A DNA stretch of 64,000 bases from Microbacterium sp. SORGH_AS_0888. Its GTDB lineage: Bacteria; Actinomycetota; Actinomycetes; Actinomycetales; Microbacteriaceae. Within the stretch, counting starts at the first letter, position 1. Each line of letters starts with the position of its first letter. A program made the translations under genes and the position numbers. Positions 1-8,770 of the stretch are shown in pieces. The stretch is from assembly GCF_030818905.1 (NCBI RefSeq), contig NZ_JAUTAZ010000001.1, forward strand, positions 1,674,001 to 1,738,000, in the 5' to 3' direction. Under the pieces are notes generated by a model. The model was given only the letters and a program-made list of their open reading frames with translations, did no database searches and was not told the DNA's origin.

Positions 1-90
1 GAGGCCGGCGCCATGGTCGCGCCCGACACCGGTCCCGTCCGCACGGGTGCCGCGCTGACGCGCCGCGAGCTGCGCGAACGCGGCGAATGA
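1..90 (+). CDS. C-terminal fragment of an unidentified protein
   Basis: The frame is open from the first base of the window and ends at TGA 88-90. The 29 visible residues finish with the charged tail LTRRELRERGE. No domain is visible, so I cannot name the product. A strong hairpin follows six bases after the stop, which supports a real gene end here. It is convergent with putA. Confidence 0.5.
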   Translation, partial: EAGAMVAPDTGPVRTGAALTRRELRERGE

Positions 91-95
91 CCGAT

Positions 96-125
96 CGTGT
101 CCCCGCCCGTCGAGGCGGGGACACG
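96..125. terminator. Bidirectional terminator hairpin between the convergent fragment gene and putA
   Basis: A perfect 12-bp stem (arms 96-107 and 114-125, CGTGTCCCCGCC and its complement) closes a 6-base loop. It lies in the 38-base gap between two convergent genes. There is no strong T-run on either side, so this is an intrinsic-like terminator of the type common in high-GC bacteria. Confidence 0.7.
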
Positions 126-128
126 CGG

Positions 129-3100
129 TCAGATGACCTCCGCGCTCCAGGGGTCGGGAGTGCCGAAGCGGTGCGCCGTGATCGAGATCGCCTGCTCCCG
201 GAGGAACGTCAGCAGCTCCAGACGCCCGGCCGTCGTCACGGGATCGTCGTGGACGGCGAGATCCGGGTCGCCGCCGACGGCGGCGGCGAGCTCCCGCGCG
301 AGCCCGCGATCCGGGCCCACGAGGCGCGCACGCGCGGGACGTGAGGCGCCCGCATCCCCGCTCATCCGCTCCAGCCACTCCTCGTCGGACTCCACCGAGA
401 CCGCGACGCCCGCCTCCCCGAGCGCGCGGCGGACTCCGCCGGGCAGGCCCTCCGCGGCCGACAGCAGGAACCGCGACCCCGCGCGGATGCCGGCGATCAC
501 GACGCGCAGCACCTCCTGCAGCGGCGCACCCGCCACTGCGCGGACCGCGACCTCGGCCGGCCGGTAGCGGAAGAGGTTGCGCTCGAGACGCAGGCGGGAG
601 ACGTCCTTGACCTGCCCGAACTCACGGTCCCACTCGACCGCGTCGGAGAGCGCGGCGCGCCGCAGCCACTCGAAGGCCTCGTACCCGAGCGAGGGCTGCG
701 CCGCCTCGATGATCGCCGTGATGCGCGAGTCGAGCCCCCGCAGGTGCAGCGTCGGGGACGGCGCGCCGGTCGTGGTCGGCCGCCACGAGCCGAGGCGGAC
801 GAGGTAGTTCGGCCCGCCGGCCTTCGCGCCCGCGCCGACGGCGGAGCGCTTCCAGCCCCCGAACGGGTGGCGCTGCACGATCGCTCCCGTCGTCCCGCGG
901 TTGACGTACAGGTTGCCGGCCTCGACGCGGTCGAGCCAGACGCGGAGCTCCGCCGGGCTCTGGGTGTGAAGGCCCGCCGTGAGGCCGTACTCGACGGCGT
1001 TCTGCAGGTCGATCGCCTCGGAGAGGGTCGCGGCATGCATGATGCCGAGCACCGGGCCGAAGAACTCCTCACGGTGGAAGCGGGACCCCGGCTGCACGCC
1101 CGTGCGGATGCCGGGTGTCCACAGCCGGCCCGCATACTCGGGCGGGGCGTCGAGCTCCCGCGGCGCGACGAGCCACTTCTCCCCCTCCTCGAGCTCGGTG
1201 AGGGCCCAGCGGAGCTTGCCGGCCGGCTGCTCGATCAGCGGTCCGACCTCGGCACGCGGATCGGTGGGCGGGCCGACGTGCAGCGAGGTGACGGCATCCA
1301 CGAGCTGTCGGGCGAAGCGCGCCGACCGACCGACCGGCCCGACGAGGATCACGAGCGATGCGGCCGAGCACTTCTGCCCGGCGTGGGAGAACGCGCTGCG
1401 CACGAGATCGGCGACCGCGAGGTCGAGATCGGCCGACGGCGTGACGATGATCGCGTTCTTGCCGCTCGTCTCGGCCAGCAACGGCAGGTCCGGGCGCCAG
1501 GAGCGGAACCGCGCGGCGGTCTCCCACGCGCCCGTGAGGATGACGCGGTCGACACCGTCGTGCGTGATCAGACGCTGGCCGAGCGTCTCCTCGTCGAGGT
1601 CGACGAGCCGCAGCACATCGCGTGGCACGCCCGCCTCCCACAGCGCCTCGGCGATCACCGCACCGCACCGCACCGCCTGCGGTGCGGGAGAGAAGACCAC
1701 TCCGGAGCCGGCGGCGAGCGCCGCCAGCACGCCGCCGGCGGGGATCGCGAGCGGGAAGTTCCACGGAGGCGCCACGACCGTCGCGCGCGCGGGCTCGAAC
1801 ACGGCGCCGGCGACCCGGTCCAGCTCGCGGCAGGTGGCCGCGTAGTAGTGGGCGAAGTCGACGGCCTCGCTGACCTCGGTGTCCGCCTCGGCGAACACCT
1901 TGCCGGTCTCGGACGCCGCGACCTCGATCAGCAGCCCCCGGCGCTGTTCGAGCAGTCGCCCGGCCGCCTGGAGCACGACGGCGCGGTCCGCGGCGGCGAG
2001 ACTCCCCCACGTCGCCGCCGCCGCGCGCACCTCGCCGATCACCGCGTCGAGCGCCGCCTCGTCGGCGACCCGGGACGAGGAGACCGTGGCGTCCCCGGCG
2101 TCGGAGGTCTCGACGCGGGCGAGGACTCCGGCCGCCCACTCCCGGTTCTGCGGCAGCGCCGGATCCGTGTCCGCGGCGTTGCGGAAGCCGGGCGCGCCCG
2201 TCGCACGCTCGCCGGACTCGCGCGGCGCGTACACGGCGGTCTCCACCAGCTCCGCGCCGCCGAAGACGACGGCACGCAGGTCCGGCTCATCGGCCGCGGC
2301 GGCCGCGATGCCGAGCACGGCCTGCGTGAGCCCCGCGGCCTCGTCCGGCGGGGCCGCCTCGCGCAGGATGGCGGGCTCCCCGCCGCTCGCACCCCCGCGG
2401 TCCTGCGTGCGGCGCGGGGTGCGGCGCAGCGCCAGGTCGCAGCTGCGGTCGACGGAGGCGAGGAACCGCTCGCGCTCGCGCTCGCGGAGCTCGTCGTCCG
2501 CGGCCAGGTCGAAGACGGCCGAGAGGAAGTTCTCGCTCGAGGACGCCTCCTCCAGCCGCCGCACCAGATAGCCGATGGCGACGTCGAACTCCTCGGGCGC
2601 GACGACCGGCACGTACAGCCGCACCGCGCCGACCTCGGCCTGGACCGCCTGCATCTGCGCCTGCGCCATGCCGAGCAGCATCTCGAACTCGACCGCCGCC
2701 CGCAGGTCCCGCTCTCCGGCGAGGAGCCACGCGTAGGCGATGTCGTACAGGTTGTGGCCCGCGATCCCGAGGCGTACCGCCCGGGTGCGTTCGGCATCCA
2801 GTGCCCAGTCCAGGCACCGCAGGTAGTTCGCGTCGGTGTCGAGCTTCGTGTCGTAGGTCGCGGTGGGCCAGTCGTGCAGCAGCGCATCGAGGCGCTCCAT
2901 CGCGAGGTTGGCCCCCTTGACCAGGCGCACCTTGATCGGGGCGCCGCCGCCCTCGACCCGCAGCCGCGCCCACGCCGTCAGCTGCTGGAGCGCGGGCAGC
3001 GCATCCGGGAGATAGGTCTGCAGCACGATGCCCGCCTCGAGTCCGGCGAGCCTCGGGTCCTCGAGCAGGCGCGTGAAGACCGCGATCGTGAGGTCGAGGT

Positions 3101-3773
3101 CGCGGTACTCCTCCATGTCGAGGTTGAGGAAGGTGCCGGATGCGGCGGCCTCCAGCGCGAGCGGGGTGAGACGCTCGGCGACGTCCTCGACCTCCTCGTC
3201 GAACGCCCAGGGCGCGAGCCTCCCGGCGATCGCCGAGACCTTGACCGAGACGTAGTCGACGTCGGGCCGGCTCACGAGCGCGTGGATGCCGTCGAGCCGG
3301 CGACGCGCCTCGGCGTCGCCGTGCACGGCCTCGCCGAGCAGGTTGAGGTTCAGCCGTGCGCCGGACTCGCGCAGGCGCACGATCGCGGGGCCGAGCTTGG
3401 CGGGGCGCGCGTCGATGACCAGGTGCGAGACCAGCTGACGGAGGGCCCGCCGGGCGATGGGCACGACCGGTGCCGGCAGCACCGGCGCGAGCGCCCCGCC
3501 GGCGCGGACGGCCTGCCGCAGATGCCACGGCAGGAAGCCGGGCGCGAGCGGGGCGATACGGCTCAGCTGCGCCGCCGCCGCCGTCAGGCTCTCGGGCCGG
3601 AGGACGCCGTCGACGAACCCCACCGTGAAGGGGAGGCCGTCGGGGTCGTGGAGCACCCCCGCGAGGCGCTGCGCGGACGGGTCCGCCGCGACGTCCGCGG
3701 CCTGGGCGATCCATCGTTCCGCGAGCTGGACGGCCCGGTCGACGAGAGGGGGATCCACGTGCGCGTCGACCAT
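129..3773 (-). CDS. putA: Bifunctional proline dehydrogenase / L-glutamate gamma-semialdehyde dehydrogenase
   Basis: Oxidises proline to glutamate in two steps: an FAD-dependent proline dehydrogenase domain (about residues 80-430, with KVRLVKGANL and GIAGHNLYDIAYAW) and an NAD-dependent aldehyde dehydrogenase domain (about 550-1030). The aldehyde dehydrogenase part shows the Rossmann entry APPWNFPLAIP, the Glu of LLAETSGKN near 765 and the catalytic Cys of GQKCSAA near 800. The C-terminal segment FLREQAISITAHRFGTP is typical of long PutA proteins. At 1214 residues it matches the bifunctional form. No N-terminal ribbon-helix-helix domain is present, so it should not repress its own gene. ATG 3773 has no Shine-Dalgarno but lies six bases after a TAGGGT box, suggesting a leaderless mRNA. 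It is monocistronic. Confidence 0.97.
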   Translation of the reverse strand: MVDAHVDPPLVDRAVQLAERWIAQAADVAADPSAQRLAGVLHDPDGLPFTVGFVDGVLRPESLTAAAAQLSRIAPLAPGFLPWHLRQAVRAGGALAPVLPAPVVPIARRALRQLVSHLVIDARPAKLGPAIVRLRESGARLNLNLLGEAVHGDAEARRRLDGIHALVSRPDVDYVSVKVSAIAGRLAPWAFDEEVEDVAERLTPLALEAAASGTFLNLDMEEYRDLDLTIAVFTRLLEDPRLAGLEAGIVLQTYLPDALPALQQLTAWARLRVEGGGAPIKVRLVKGANLAMERLDALLHDWPTATYDTKLDTDANYLRCLDWALDAERTRAVRLGIAGHNLYDIAYAWLLAGERDLRAAVEFEMLLGMAQAQMQAVQAEVGAVRLYVPVVAPEEFDVAIGYLVRRLEEASSSENFLSAVFDLAADDELRERERERFLASVDRSCDLALRRTPRRTQDRGGASGGEPAILREAAPPDEAAGLTQAVLGIAAAAADEPDLRAVVFGGAELVETAVYAPRESGERATGAPGFRNAADTDPALPQNREWAAGVLARVETSDAGDATVSSSRVADEAALDAVIGEVRAAAATWGSLAAADRAVVLQAAGRLLEQRRGLLIEVAASETGKVFAEADTEVSEAVDFAHYYAATCRELDRVAGAVFEPARATVVAPPWNFPLAIPAGGVLAALAAGSGVVFSPAPQAVRCGAVIAEALWEAGVPRDVLRLVDLDEETLGQRLITHDGVDRVILTGAWETAARFRSWRPDLPLLAETSGKNAIIVTPSADLDLAVADLVRSAFSHAGQKCSAASLVILVGPVGRSARFARQLVDAVTSLHVGPPTDPRAEVGPLIEQPAGKLRWALTELEEGEKWLVAPRELDAPPEYAGRLWTPGIRTGVQPGSRFHREEFFGPVLGIMHAATLSEAIDLQNAVEYGLTAGLHTQSPAELRVWLDRVEAGNLYVNRGTTGAIVQRHPFGGWKRSAVGAGAKAGGPNYLVRLGSWRPTTTGAPSPTLHLRGLDSRITAIIEAAQPSLGYEAFEWLRRAALSDAVEWDREFGQVKDVSRLRLERNLFRYRPAEVAVRAVAGAPLQEVLRVVIAGIRAGSRFLLSAAEGLPGGVRRALGEAGVAVSVESDEEWLERMSGDAGASRPARARLVGPDRGLARELAAAVGGDPDLAVHDDPVTTAGRLELLTFLREQAISITAHRFGTPDPWSAEVI

Positions 3774-3779
3774 GGAACC

Positions 3780-3785
3780 ACCCTA
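3780..3785 (-). promoter_or_regulatory. -10 box of a leaderless putA promoter
   Basis: TAGGGT on the minus strand, exactly six bases before the putA ATG. The same TANNNT-six-bases-start layout recurs at several genes in the window. The -35 element is not clear. Confidence 0.45.
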
Positions 3786-3820
3786 CGACCGGGGGTGCCC
3801 GAGACCGCGGAGCCCGCGCG

Positions 3821-4405
3821 TCAGTCCCACATGCTGGGGGCGGGAGCCTTGCTCGACGGCAGCGCGACGTCGCTCGCCCATCGCGTCATCCACTCGGCCG
3901 GCGCCGGCACGGCATCCCGGTCCACCCCGAGAGCGTCGAACAGCTCGCTCATCCGCACGACCCCTCCGGCGCGTCTGACGAAGCGGCCTCGGACGAACAG
4001 CTGTGCGTAGATCTCCCCGCCGACGACCGCCCGGTGCTCGAGGTAGACGGCGCGGTCGTCGGCGGCGATGACCCGCGACTCGACCGTGAACCGCTGCCAC
4101 AGGTGCAGCGACCTGCGGAAGCTGATGGTCTCGTTCGCCACGACGGGGTACCAGCCGTGCTCGTCCATGACGTGCCACACGCCCGTGCGCATGAGCAGGT
4201 CGAAGCGGCCCAGGTCGAACAGCGACAGATAGCGGCCGTTGTTCATGTGGCGCACGAGGTCGAGATCGGTCGGCAGGGTCGTCAGCCGCACCCGCCCGAC
4301 CGTGAAGGGATCGATGGGCCCGTCGCGGCGGTAGCGCCGCCGCGCCTTCCACAGCACCAGGAGGGTGCGCCAGAGGACGTTCACGGGCAAGGACGTTAGC
4401 GACAT
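3821..4405 (-). CDS. Hotdog-fold acyl-CoA thioesterase family protein (THEM6-like)
   Basis: A 194-residue protein resembling the 4HBT_2 / THEM6 thioesterase-like group. The segment RHMNNGRYLSLFDLGR (about residues 52-67) is the family's conserved helix start, followed by the beta-strand core of a single hotdog domain. It probably hydrolyses, or at least binds, an acyl-CoA; the substrate cannot be told. The start at ATG 4405 has no good ribosome-binding site, and GTG 4384 is an alternative. It stands alone between putA and a divergent acetyltransferase. Confidence 0.8.
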   Translation of the reverse strand: MSLTSLPVNVLWRTLLVLWKARRRYRRDGPIDPFTVGRVRLTTLPTDLDLVRHMNNGRYLSLFDLGRFDLLMRTGVWHVMDEHGWYPVVANETISFRRSLHLWQRFTVESRVIAADDRAVYLEHRAVVGGEIYAQLFVRGRFVRRAGGVVRMSELFDALGVDRDAVPAPAEWMTRWASDVALPSSKAPAPSMWD

Positions 4406-4491
4406 CCGCGCGCGAAGTCGGATTCGTTTGTCGATACACCACAGTCAGCGTCCGCATCCGCCGTCGATTTCGCCAGGTCACGTCGCCCGCG

Positions 4492-4497
4492 TAGAGT
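4492..4497 (+). promoter_or_regulatory. -10 box of a leaderless promoter for the GNAT gene
   Basis: TAGAGT followed by six bases and the ATG at 4504. No Shine-Dalgarno lies between them. Confidence 0.45.
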
Positions 4498-4503
4498 CTG
4501 GCC

Positions 4504-5010
4504 ATGAACCCCGAAACGACCACTGACGTCATCGTCCGGCCCGTCCGCGACGTGGATGCCGAGGCCCTCGGTCGTGTCCACGCGCAGTGCTGGCACGAGA
4601 CCTACGATCACCTGATCAGCAAGGCCGCCCTCGAGCGGGTCTCAGCGCGGAGACTGGCCGAGCTCTGGACGCACTGGGCCGCGCAGGGCCCCGAGTTCCG
4701 CATGAGCGCGGCGCTCGTCGATGGCGAGATCGTGGGCTTCGTCGGCTCCGGCCCCGCCCGCGACCGCGATGCGCCCCGCCCCCGTGAGCTCTACTTCATC
4801 TACCTGCTCGACGCCTTCCACGGCACGGGCCTCGGCCAGAAGCTGTTCGATGCCGCGGTGGACGCGGGCGAGCCGCTGTATCTGTGGGTCGCGGAGGACA
4901 ACCCCCGCGCGCACCGCTTCTACACGCGCAACGGCTTCACGCTCGACGGCGCGACGCACACCGAGCCCTTCCTCGGCGAGACGCTGACCGAGGTCCGCTT
5001 CACCCGCTGA
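4504..5010 (+). CDS. GNAT family N-acetyltransferase
   Basis: A 168-residue single-domain acetyltransferase of the GNAT superfamily, which moves an acetyl group from acetyl-CoA to an amine. The acetyl-CoA binding loop is in DAFHGTGLGQKLF (about residues 103-115), followed by the terminal NPRAHRFYTRNGF motif typical of RimI-like enzymes. The acceptor cannot be predicted. The gene is divergent from the thioesterase and convergent with the cytochrome gene. A TAGAGT box six bases upstream suggests a leaderless transcript. Confidence 0.9.
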   Translation: MNPETTTDVIVRPVRDVDAEALGRVHAQCWHETYDHLISKAALERVSARRLAELWTHWAAQGPEFRMSAALVDGEIVGFVGSGPARDRDAPRPRELYFIYLLDAFHGTGLGQKLFDAAVDAGEPLYLWVAEDNPRAHRFYTRNGFTLDGATHTEPFLGETLTEVRFTR

Positions 5011-5025
5011 CCCCCCCCGCCCCGT

Positions 5026-5045
5026 CCGCCCCCCGAGGAGGGCGG
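5026..5045. terminator. Possible terminator hairpin between convergent genes
   Basis: CCGCCC (5026-5031) pairs with GGGCGG (5040-5045) around an 8-base loop, between the stop codons of the GNAT gene and the cytochrome gene. The stem is short and the assignment moderate. Confidence 0.35.
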
Positions 5046-5047
5046 CG

Positions 5048-6952
5048 TCAGCGGGACGACACCGTGCCGAACAGCCGCGCGATCGGGGCCAGCACGAGCG
5101 GACGGGCGGCGACCCAGCCGCCGGCGATCACGACCAGGGACCCCGCGAAGATCCAGAACCCGGCCCAGTTCACCGCATCCTGCGCGGCGTACATGTGGTT
5201 GAGGTTGCGCAGCGCGCCCGTCGCGAGCACGAGCGTGACGTGCACCACGATGAACAGCACGAAGTAGATCATCACCGGGAAGTGCACCGCGCGCGCCCAC
5301 TCGACCGGGTACGCCTTGTTGAGCGCCTTCGCGTTCTTGGGCCACACGCCGCTCATCCGCACGCCCGTGACGGCGGCGAGCGGTGCCGCCAGGAACACGG
5401 TCGCGAAGTACGCGAGCTGCTGGAGGGCGTTGTAGTTGACCCAGCCGTTCTCCGTCGGCCAGTCCAGCGACGCGTACTGCAGCGCGGCGGAGAGCGCGTT
5501 CGGGAACACCTCCCACGAGGTCGGCACGATCCGCATCCACTGGCCCGTCACGAACAGCAGCACGACGAAGACGACGCCGTTGACGAGCCACAGGATGTCG
5601 AGCGCCTGGTGGAACCACAGGTTCAGGCTGATCTTGCGCTTCTTGTTGCGCCGCGGGGACCAGAACGCGGCCGGTCGCTTCTCCCGGCGCACCTGGAGGC
5701 CGGAACGGATGATCAGCACCATCAGGAACACGTTGAAGAAGTGCTGCCAGCCGATCCATGCGGGCAGCCCCACGGGTGCGCCGTCGGGCAGGTGGTACTC
5801 GCCCGGATAGGTCGCCAGGAAGTCCTGCAGGAATCCGAGCGACACGAGCCACCGCACCGCGAGCACGAGCATGCCCACGACGAAGAGGAGTCCGAGACCG
5901 CCCACGACCACCGCACCCGCCCACTGCGCCCGCGTGAAGGGCCCGATCCGGGCGGGCTCCACGGCGGGGAGCGGCCCCTTGCCCACACGCTCGGCGCGAA
6001 GCGCATCCCACCGCTTCGAGGATGCGGTCGGGAACACCGTCGGGACGAAGGGCAGGGGGCCGGCCGCCGCGCTCGGCGCGGTCACGGCCGCCGCGCTCGG
6101 CGCGGTCACGGGCGCGGCGGGCGCCGCCACGGGCGCGGTCACGGCGGTGGCCGTCCCGGTCGGGGTGGCCGCCGTCCCGGTCGCGCTCATCGAGGCCGTC
6201 GTCGCCGCCTCGGCGGCGTCGCTCCGTGGCGCAGCCGAGGCCTCGGCAACGCCGACGACGGGCCGACGCGGCACGAAGGATGCGGGTGGCCACGGCTCAC
6301 CGCCGGCCACTCGGGGCAGCCCACGGCGCAGCGTCGGCGCATCCGTCCCGGCGGCCGATTCCGCGGCCGTCGGGACCGGGCCGCCCACCGCGGGCACCAC
6401 GACGCCGTCGATGCCCGCCGTCGCTGCGACGGCGCCGCCGTCCCGCGACGGCGCCTCGGGCTCCTCGCGCCCGTGCGCGACGATGTCGCCATCCCCGCCT
6501 CCCGGAGCCGCAGCAGCGGCGACCGACGCAGGTGCGGCGGAAGCGGCGACGGGCCGAGACGCAGCCGGCGGCGAGGAGAAGGACGCCGGGGGCCACGGCT
6601 CTCCCCCCGGCACCCGCGGAAGCCCGCGCCGTATCGTCCGCGCGGGCCCCGCCGCCGCGTTCGATGCACCGTCCGCGGCAGCCGCCGCATCGGCGCCGTC
6701 CGCCCCGGCCGCGACCGCCGGCGCGGCCTCGGCCACCGCGGTGCCCTCGTTCCGCGACGGCGCCTCGGACTCCTGGCGCTGGTGCGGAACGGAGACGCCC
6801 CTCCCGCTCTCCTGCGTCTCACCGAGAGGATCGGCCGCACCGGCGCCCGGCACGCCGGCTGCGCCCGACGGGACGGAGGATGCCGGAGGCCACGGCTCAC
6901 CGCCGGCCACCCGGGGCAGTCCCCGCCGCGGCGTCGACCCGTACGTCGCCAC
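5048..6952 (-). CDS. Membrane cytochrome b/b6-domain protein with a duplicated disordered N-terminal extension
   Basis: A 634-residue protein. Residues 1-300 are Ala/Pro-rich and presumably disordered. The rest is a membrane domain resembling the b-type cytochrome subunits of formate dehydrogenase and hydrogenase (cytochrome b561 fold). Candidate haem ligands are the His of NLWFHQALDILW, the His of ARAVHFPVMIYF and the His of FIVVHVTLVLATG. The N-terminal region holds three copies of RRGLPRV(A/P)GGEPWPPAS starting at residues 9, 108 and 209, spaced about 100 residues, plus a second shared motif (EAPSR, about 64-68 and 167-171). The GTG start lies directly against the etfA stop codon, so the gene is almost certainly co-transcribed with etfBA. 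A role in passing electrons between ETF and the membrane is inference. Confidence 0.82.
   Translation of the reverse strand: MATYGSTPRRGLPRVAGGEPWPPASSVPSGAAGVPGAGAADPLGETQESGRGVSVPHQRQESEAPSRNEGTAVAEAAPAVAAGADGADAAAAADGASNAAAGPARTIRRGLPRVPGGEPWPPASFSSPPAASRPVAASAAPASVAAAAAPGGGDGDIVAHGREEPEAPSRDGGAVAATAGIDGVVVPAVGGPVPTAAESAAGTDAPTLRRGLPRVAGGEPWPPASFVPRRPVVGVAEASAAPRSDAAEAATTASMSATGTAATPTGTATAVTAPVAAPAAPVTAPSAAAVTAPSAAAGPLPFVPTVFPTASSKRWDALRAERVGKGPLPAVEPARIGPFTRAQWAGAVVVGGLGLLFVVGMLVLAVRWLVSLGFLQDFLATYPGEYHLPDGAPVGLPAWIGWQHFFNVFLMVLIIRSGLQVRREKRPAAFWSPRRNKKRKISLNLWFHQALDILWLVNGVVFVVLLFVTGQWMRIVPTSWEVFPNALSAALQYASLDWPTENGWVNYNALQQLAYFATVFLAAPLAAVTGVRMSGVWPKNAKALNKAYPVEWARAVHFPVMIYFVLFIVVHVTLVLATGALRNLNHMYAAQDAVNWAGFWIFAGSLVVIAGGWVAARPLVLAPIARLFGTVSSR
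6278..6928 (-). repeat. Two 100-residue coding repeats plus a third partial unit in the cytochrome extension
   Basis: Each unit opens with RRGLPRV(A/P)GGEPWPPAS. Units cover about residues 9-107, 108-208 and 209-225. The first two also share a downstream (Q/E)(S/P)EAPSR element. The spacer between motifs is low-complexity Ala/Pro/Gly, so only the short motifs are conserved. Confidence 0.8.
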
Positions 6953-7939
6953 CTAGGCCTTCTTCGCCTCGAGCGCCGCGATCAGCTGCGGCACGACGGT
7001 GAACAGGTCCCCGACGACGCCGAAGTCGGCGATGTCGAAGATCGGCGCATCGGCATCCTTGTTGATCGCGACGATCGTCTTCGCGGTCTGCATCCCCGCC
7101 TTGTGCTGGATCGCGCCGCTGATGCCCAGCGCGACGTACAGCTGCGGCGAGACCGAGACGCCGGTCTGCCCGACCTGCGCGGCGTGCGGGACGTACCCGG
7201 CATCGACCGCGGCGCGCGAGGCGCCGACGGCAGCGCCCAGCGCATCGGCCAGCTGCTCGACGAGCACGAACTTCTCCGCCGAGCCCAGTCCCCGGCCGCC
7301 GGAGACGACCTTCGCGGCTCCGCGCAGCTCGGGCCGCGACGACGAGGCCACGACTTCCTCGAACCGCTCGATGGTCGCCGCGGGGGCGCCCGAGGCGGCC
7401 ACCTCCAGCGGCAGCACGACAGGCGACGCCACCGCATCCGCGCGCGCATCGACCGCTCCCTGGCGCACCGTGACGACGAGCGGCCCGAACGTGGATGCCG
7501 AGGTCACGTCGTACGATCCGCCGTACACCGAGTGCAGCGCGGTGATGCCGAGCTCGTCACGCGCGACGCCGACGGCATCGACCGCGATCGGCAGGCCGCG
7601 TCGCGCGGCGAGCCGCCCGGCGACATCGCGCCCCTCGATCGAGTTCGACACGAGGACCGCGTCCGGCGCCACCCGCTCGACGGCCGCGTCGAGGGCATCG
7701 ACCAACGGCACGGTCAGCGCCGTGCCCGCGCCGCCGAGACCCGCGACGAGGACGGTCTGCGCGCCGAGGGATGCCGCATCCGCCGCGAGCGCCTCGTGCC
7801 GACCGGCGTCCGCGACGACGAGCGCCACGGGGGAGCCCACGAGCGCCGCGGCGCCGAGGAGCCCGGCCGACGACTTCGCCAGCTCACCCGCGGGGGTCAC
7901 CTCCAGCAGCACCAGCACCGCATCAGCAGCAATCGTCAT
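6953..7939 (-). CDS. etfA: Electron transfer flavoprotein alpha subunit
   Basis: The FAD-binding alpha subunit of ETF, which collects electrons from acyl-CoA dehydrogenases and related flavoenzymes. It is 328 residues long. The C-terminal FAD domain shows VVSGGRGLGSAEKF, the GASRAAVDAGYVPHAAQVGQTG segment and KAGMQTAKTIVAINKD, all family hallmarks. A GTG at 7948 is also in frame, but it lies inside the GAGGTGG ribosome-binding site, so ATG 7939 is preferred. It follows etfB by 10 bases and its TAG stop abuts the GTG start of the cytochrome gene, giving a tight etfB-etfA-cytochrome operon. Confidence 0.96.
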   Translation of the reverse strand: MTIAADAVLVLLEVTPAGELAKSSAGLLGAAALVGSPVALVVADAGRHEALAADAASLGAQTVLVAGLGGAGTALTVPLVDALDAAVERVAPDAVLVSNSIEGRDVAGRLAARRGLPIAVDAVGVARDELGITALHSVYGGSYDVTSASTFGPLVVTVRQGAVDARADAVASPVVLPLEVAASGAPAATIERFEEVVASSSRPELRGAAKVVSGGRGLGSAEKFVLVEQLADALGAAVGASRAAVDAGYVPHAAQVGQTGVSVSPQLYVALGISGAIQHKAGMQTAKTIVAINKDADAPIFDIADFGVVGDLFTVVPQLIAALEAKKA

Positions 7940-7949
7940 CGCACCCACC

Positions 7950-8726
7950 TCACGCCAGTCTGTTCTCGATGAGGAACGCGGCGAGCTTCTCTCCCGCGTC
8001 GCCCTCGTCCACGATCTTCACGCCCGCACCGCGCGGGGGCTTCGCCGCCACGGCCGTCATGATCGACCGCGCCGCGTCCGGTCGCTCGGCGTCGATGCCG
8101 AGATCTGCGAGAGACACGGTCTCGAACGGCTTCTTCTTCGCCGCCATGATGCCCTTGAAGTTCGGGAACCGGGCGTCCGGGAGCGCCTCCGTGATCGAGA
8201 TCACGGCCGGCAGGCTCGCCGACACCGTCGCGACACCGACCTCGCTGGTCCTGGTGCCCGAGACCTTCCCCTCACCGATCTCGACGGCGGACAGCGCGGT
8301 CGCCTGCGGCACGCCGAGTCGCTCGGCGAGCATGGCGGGCAGGACGCCGCCCACACCGTCCGTCGAGAGGTTGCCCGCGATCACGAGGTCGAAGCCCGCC
8401 CGCCGCACGGCCTCGGCCAGCACCTCGGCCGTCAGCGACAGATCAGCGCCGCGCAGAGCATCGTCCACGACGTGCACCGCGGACGTCGCCCCCATCGCGA
8501 GCGCCTTGCGCACCGTCGCGGCGGCCGAGTCGGGCGCCATCGAGAGAGCGACGACCTCGGTGCCCGGATGCGCATCCGCGTATGCGAGGGCGACCTCGAG
8601 AGAGCGCTCGCCGATCTCGTCGAGCACCTTCTCCCCCGCGTCGCGCTCGGCCAGCCCGGTCTCCGGGTTCAGCGTCCGGTCGCCGTACGTGTCCGGCACC
8701 TCCTTGACCAGGACCACGATCCTCAT
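7950..8726 (-). CDS. etfB: Electron transfer flavoprotein beta subunit
   Basis: The 258-residue partner of EtfA, binding AMP. The start MRIVVLVKEVPDT and the segment FDLVIAGNLSTDGVGGVLPAMLAE are typical. Two ATG codons lie six bases apart (8732 and 8726). GAGGAG lies directly against the first and six bases from the second, so 8726 is chosen. The gene begins about 100 bases after the prpC stop on the same strand, in a gap with paired operator-like repeats, so it may have its own promoter as well as read-through from prp. Confidence 0.95.
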   Translation of the reverse strand: MRIVVLVKEVPDTYGDRTLNPETGLAERDAGEKVLDEIGERSLEVALAYADAHPGTEVVALSMAPDSAAATVRKALAMGATSAVHVVDDALRGADLSLTAEVLAEAVRRAGFDLVIAGNLSTDGVGGVLPAMLAERLGVPQATALSAVEIGEGKVSGTRTSEVGVATVSASLPAVISITEALPDARFPNFKGIMAAKKKPFETVSLADLGIDAERPDAARSIMTAVAAKPPRGAGVKIVDEGDAGEKLAAFLIENRLA

Positions 8727-8770
8727 CGGCATCTCCTCACATCTCGGTCGAGTCTATCCAGATCCGCGAT

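Noticed and set aside
744..4010. Very long open frame of 1088 residues on the plus strand opposite putA
   Set aside because: It is antisense to a full-length, motif-complete PutA. The sequence is Arg/Gly-rich with no domain, as expected for a shadow frame in high-GC DNA.
5195..7972. 925-residue plus-strand frame opposite the cytochrome and etfA
   Set aside because: The product is His/Arg/Gly-rich with no family; the sense genes explain the region.
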